Origin: an uncultured Clostridia bacterium
GTDB lineage: Bacteria > Bacillota > Clostridia > Saccharofermentanales > Saccharofermentanaceae
Reading direction: 5' to 3'
Assembly: GCA_947303185.1 (NCBI GenBank)
Contig: CAMYXF010000011.1
Location: forward strand, 1 to 59,187
DNA length: 59,187 nt
Positions 57,936 through 59,187 of this stretch are shown here, piece after piece. The translations under genes and the position numbers were made by a program. Under the pieces are notes generated by a model. It saw nothing but the letters and a program-made list of their open reading frames with translations. It was not told the DNA's origin and searched no databases. The stretch's first letter is position 1, and every line of letters begins with the position of its first letter.

Positions 57936-59170
57936 GCAACATTAAACTTGGTTCAACAACATACTCGAATGTGGATACAATTAAAGTGCCAGATGCTGAT
58001 AATATTGGCCAATATATTGCATTTACTGAAGGTGGCGGCGGAATAACAGGCGGCTACAACATAACCTTTAACGATGGCACGGACGATATAGCTATTGTAT
58101 CAGTAGAAGCGGGCGGAACAATAAATTCAAATCCGATAATTGCGACAAAAACCGGTTATGTGTTCAAGGGATGGTCAACAACAAGCGGCGGCACAACTGC
58201 AATATCATTTCCTTATACTCCGGCGGCTGATTTAACAGTTTATGCTATCTTCGGAGCAGAATACAAATGTACCGTTTCAAACCTTGGTTCGTCCTCGCCG
58301 TCGTCCGTAACGTTTAATAAAGACGCCGGCTTTACTCCTGCGAATCTTGGAATTGAAGAAGTAACAAAAGGCACGGACGTATTTATCAAGATACCGACGA
58401 TGTATCGCAAGGTCGAAGCAACTTCGAGCGGACAGATCACTTCGTTCACTATCGCAAATTCCAAGAGAGATAACAGTTACGAACCGTATTCCTGCTTCGT
58501 TGATGAGAACGGAGCGGTTTTAGAGTACGTCCTTATCGGAAAGTATTGGAACACATCTTCTTCGGGTTGTGTGTCTACTGCGGCGACATCTGCGGCGACG
58601 ATGACCGTCGGAACGGGCAGAAGCTATGCAATGGCTAAAGGAACGGGGTATCAGTTATTTGACTGGCAGATGCAGAAGCTTTGGCAAGACCTTATCATTT
58701 GCCTCAAGATGACCGTTAACACCAATACAGGCACCGCTTGGACATATGACGAGATGGGCATTTATTGGACAACGCAAAGCGGCTGGATAGACGGCGTTAT
58801 GGGTTCGAGCGGCACTTGGAAACTTTGCACTGCTCCGACAAAATACGCTTCGCTCGGGTCAGAATCCGATCCTGTCCCGGCAGATTACGTTTCGGCAGGG
58901 TATGCGCAACCCACAACAAGTAGCCAAGAGATTTCAAAACTTGGCTATGATCCAAATTATCCGTTCTTTAACTTCCCAGCCGCAACTGTTAGCAATAGCA
59001 GTTACAATACTTACTACTGCGACGCTTACTATTATGCCTCGGGGAATCGCCCCGTCGGCTCGGACGTGGGGGATGCCGATGCGAACTACGGTGCGTTCCG
59101 CTGCGGCACGGACCTCGGTTGGTCGAGTACGGACGGCGTCCGCCTTTGCTATCGACCTTTGTCAGCGTAG
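57932..59170 (+). CDS. DGR target adhesin (C-type-lectin-like, variable C-terminus)
   Basis: 412 aa. After a short start, residues about 38-110 hold an InlB-type repeat (TKTGYVFKGWSTTSGGTTAISFPYTPAADLTVYAIF). The C-terminus is a C-type-lectin/sulfatase-modifying-like fold ending GWSSTDGVRLCYRPLSA, the usual surface of DGR targets. The variable repeat (59049-59150) covers codons for 11 changed Asn positions. It should be the receptor-binding tip of the tail. The stop at 59168-59170 lies in the terminal overlap. Confidence 0.9.
   Translation: MSNIKLGSTTYSNVDTIKVPDADNIGQYIAFTEGGGGITGGYNITFNDGTDDIAIVSVEAGGTINSNPIIATKTGYVFKGWSTTSGGTTAISFPYTPAADLTVYAIFGAEYKCTVSNLGSSSPSSVTFNKDAGFTPANLGIEEVTKGTDVFIKIPTMYRKVEATSSGQITSFTIANSKRDNSYEPYSCFVDENGAVLEYVLIGKYWNTSSSGCVSTAATSAATMTVGTGRSYAMAKGTGYQLFDWQMQKLWQDLIICLKMTVNTNTGTAWTYDEMGIYWTTQSGWIDGVMGSSGTWKLCTAPTKYASLGSESDPVPADYVSAGYAQPTTSSQEISKLGYDPNYPFFNFPAATVSNSSYNTYYCDAYYYASGNRPVGSDVGDADANYGAFRCGTDLGWSSTDGVRLCYRPLSA
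59049..59150 (+). repeat. DGR variable repeat (VR)
   Basis: Partner of the TR at 99-200. Seventeen of 28 template adenines are replaced: 11 by G, 4 by C and 2 by T; no other base differs. Eleven of twelve Asn codons have become Gly, Asp, Tyr, Arg, Leu or Ser, and one Ile has become Leu. The last ~16 bases match except for two adenine sites and would be the IMH-like end. Confidence 0.95.
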
Positions 59171-59187
59171 GGCGGGCAAGACACGCC
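59133..59187. repeat. Second copy of the terminal overlap
   Basis: Identical to 1-55; see that entry. The adhesin stop and the first arm of the downstream hairpin are within this copy, and on the circle the sequence continues into position 56. Confidence 0.9.

Noticed and set aside
1..59187. tRNA genes and CRISPR arrays
   Set aside because: I saw no cloverleaf-like segment in the intergenic gaps and no regularly spaced direct repeats with unique spacers.

Overview
The window is a complete circular genome of a temperate, contractile-tailed phage. Bases 1-55 repeat exactly as 59133-59187, so the unit is about 59,132 bp and the join falls inside the last tail gene. Purine-rich ribosome sites (AAGGAG-type), TTGACA/TATAAT promoters with 17-bp spacing, a large serine recombinase and the protein families seen suggest a Gram-positive, probably clostridial (gut Firmicutes) host. 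The host is an inference, not something read from the sequence.

Layout (all + strand except integrase and repressor): (1) 1-2727, a diversity-generating retroelement (DGR): template repeat, reverse transcriptase, a small Cys-rich ORF and a second adhesin with a DUF6273-type C-terminus. (2) 2742-4441, lysis: NlpC/P60-like endolysin, small membrane protein, holin. (3) 4442-5234, a non-coding regulatory or origin-like stretch ending in a consensus promoter. (4) 5235-7762, short early genes, including DUF3846, DUF4314 and DUF932 types. (5) 7763-10288, lysogeny switch: serine integrase and XRE repressor leftward, divergent promoters, a Cro-like gene rightward. (6) 10289-25539, early operon: 3D-domain membrane protein, PD-(D/E)XK nuclease, RecT, DnaD-like and DnaC-like replication proteins, RusA, SSB, ADP-ribosylglycohydrolase, ArpU-like late regulator, PAPS-reductase-like protein, many small zinc-ribbon proteins, two ParB-like proteins and a C5 DNA methyltransferase. 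(7) 25541-44806, packaging and head: small and large terminase (the latter split by an intein), DUF1073 portal, MuF-type minor head protein, DUF2213 protease with an acidic tail, decoration protein, DUF2184 capsid. Four long proteins sit among these. They share an N-terminal module but carry different C-terminal domains: ADP-ribosyltransferase, an unrecognised domain, a zeta-toxin-like P-loop kinase and a HEXXH metalloprotease. (8) 44940-59170, connector, sheath (DUF3383), tube (DUF3277), frameshifted tail chaperone, tape measure, baseplate, Ig-like fibre proteins and the DGR target adhesin, whose variable repeat ends at the join.

How it fits together: the DGR rewrites the tip of the tail adhesin, with all 17 TR/VR differences falling at template adenines. 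The four head-region proteins look like a set of effectors loaded into the capsid through one common N-terminal tag, and the early ADP-ribosylglycohydrolase may undo the modification made by the first of them. I consider this effector set, together with a predicted small RNA placed just after the portal gene, the most likely undescribed system here.
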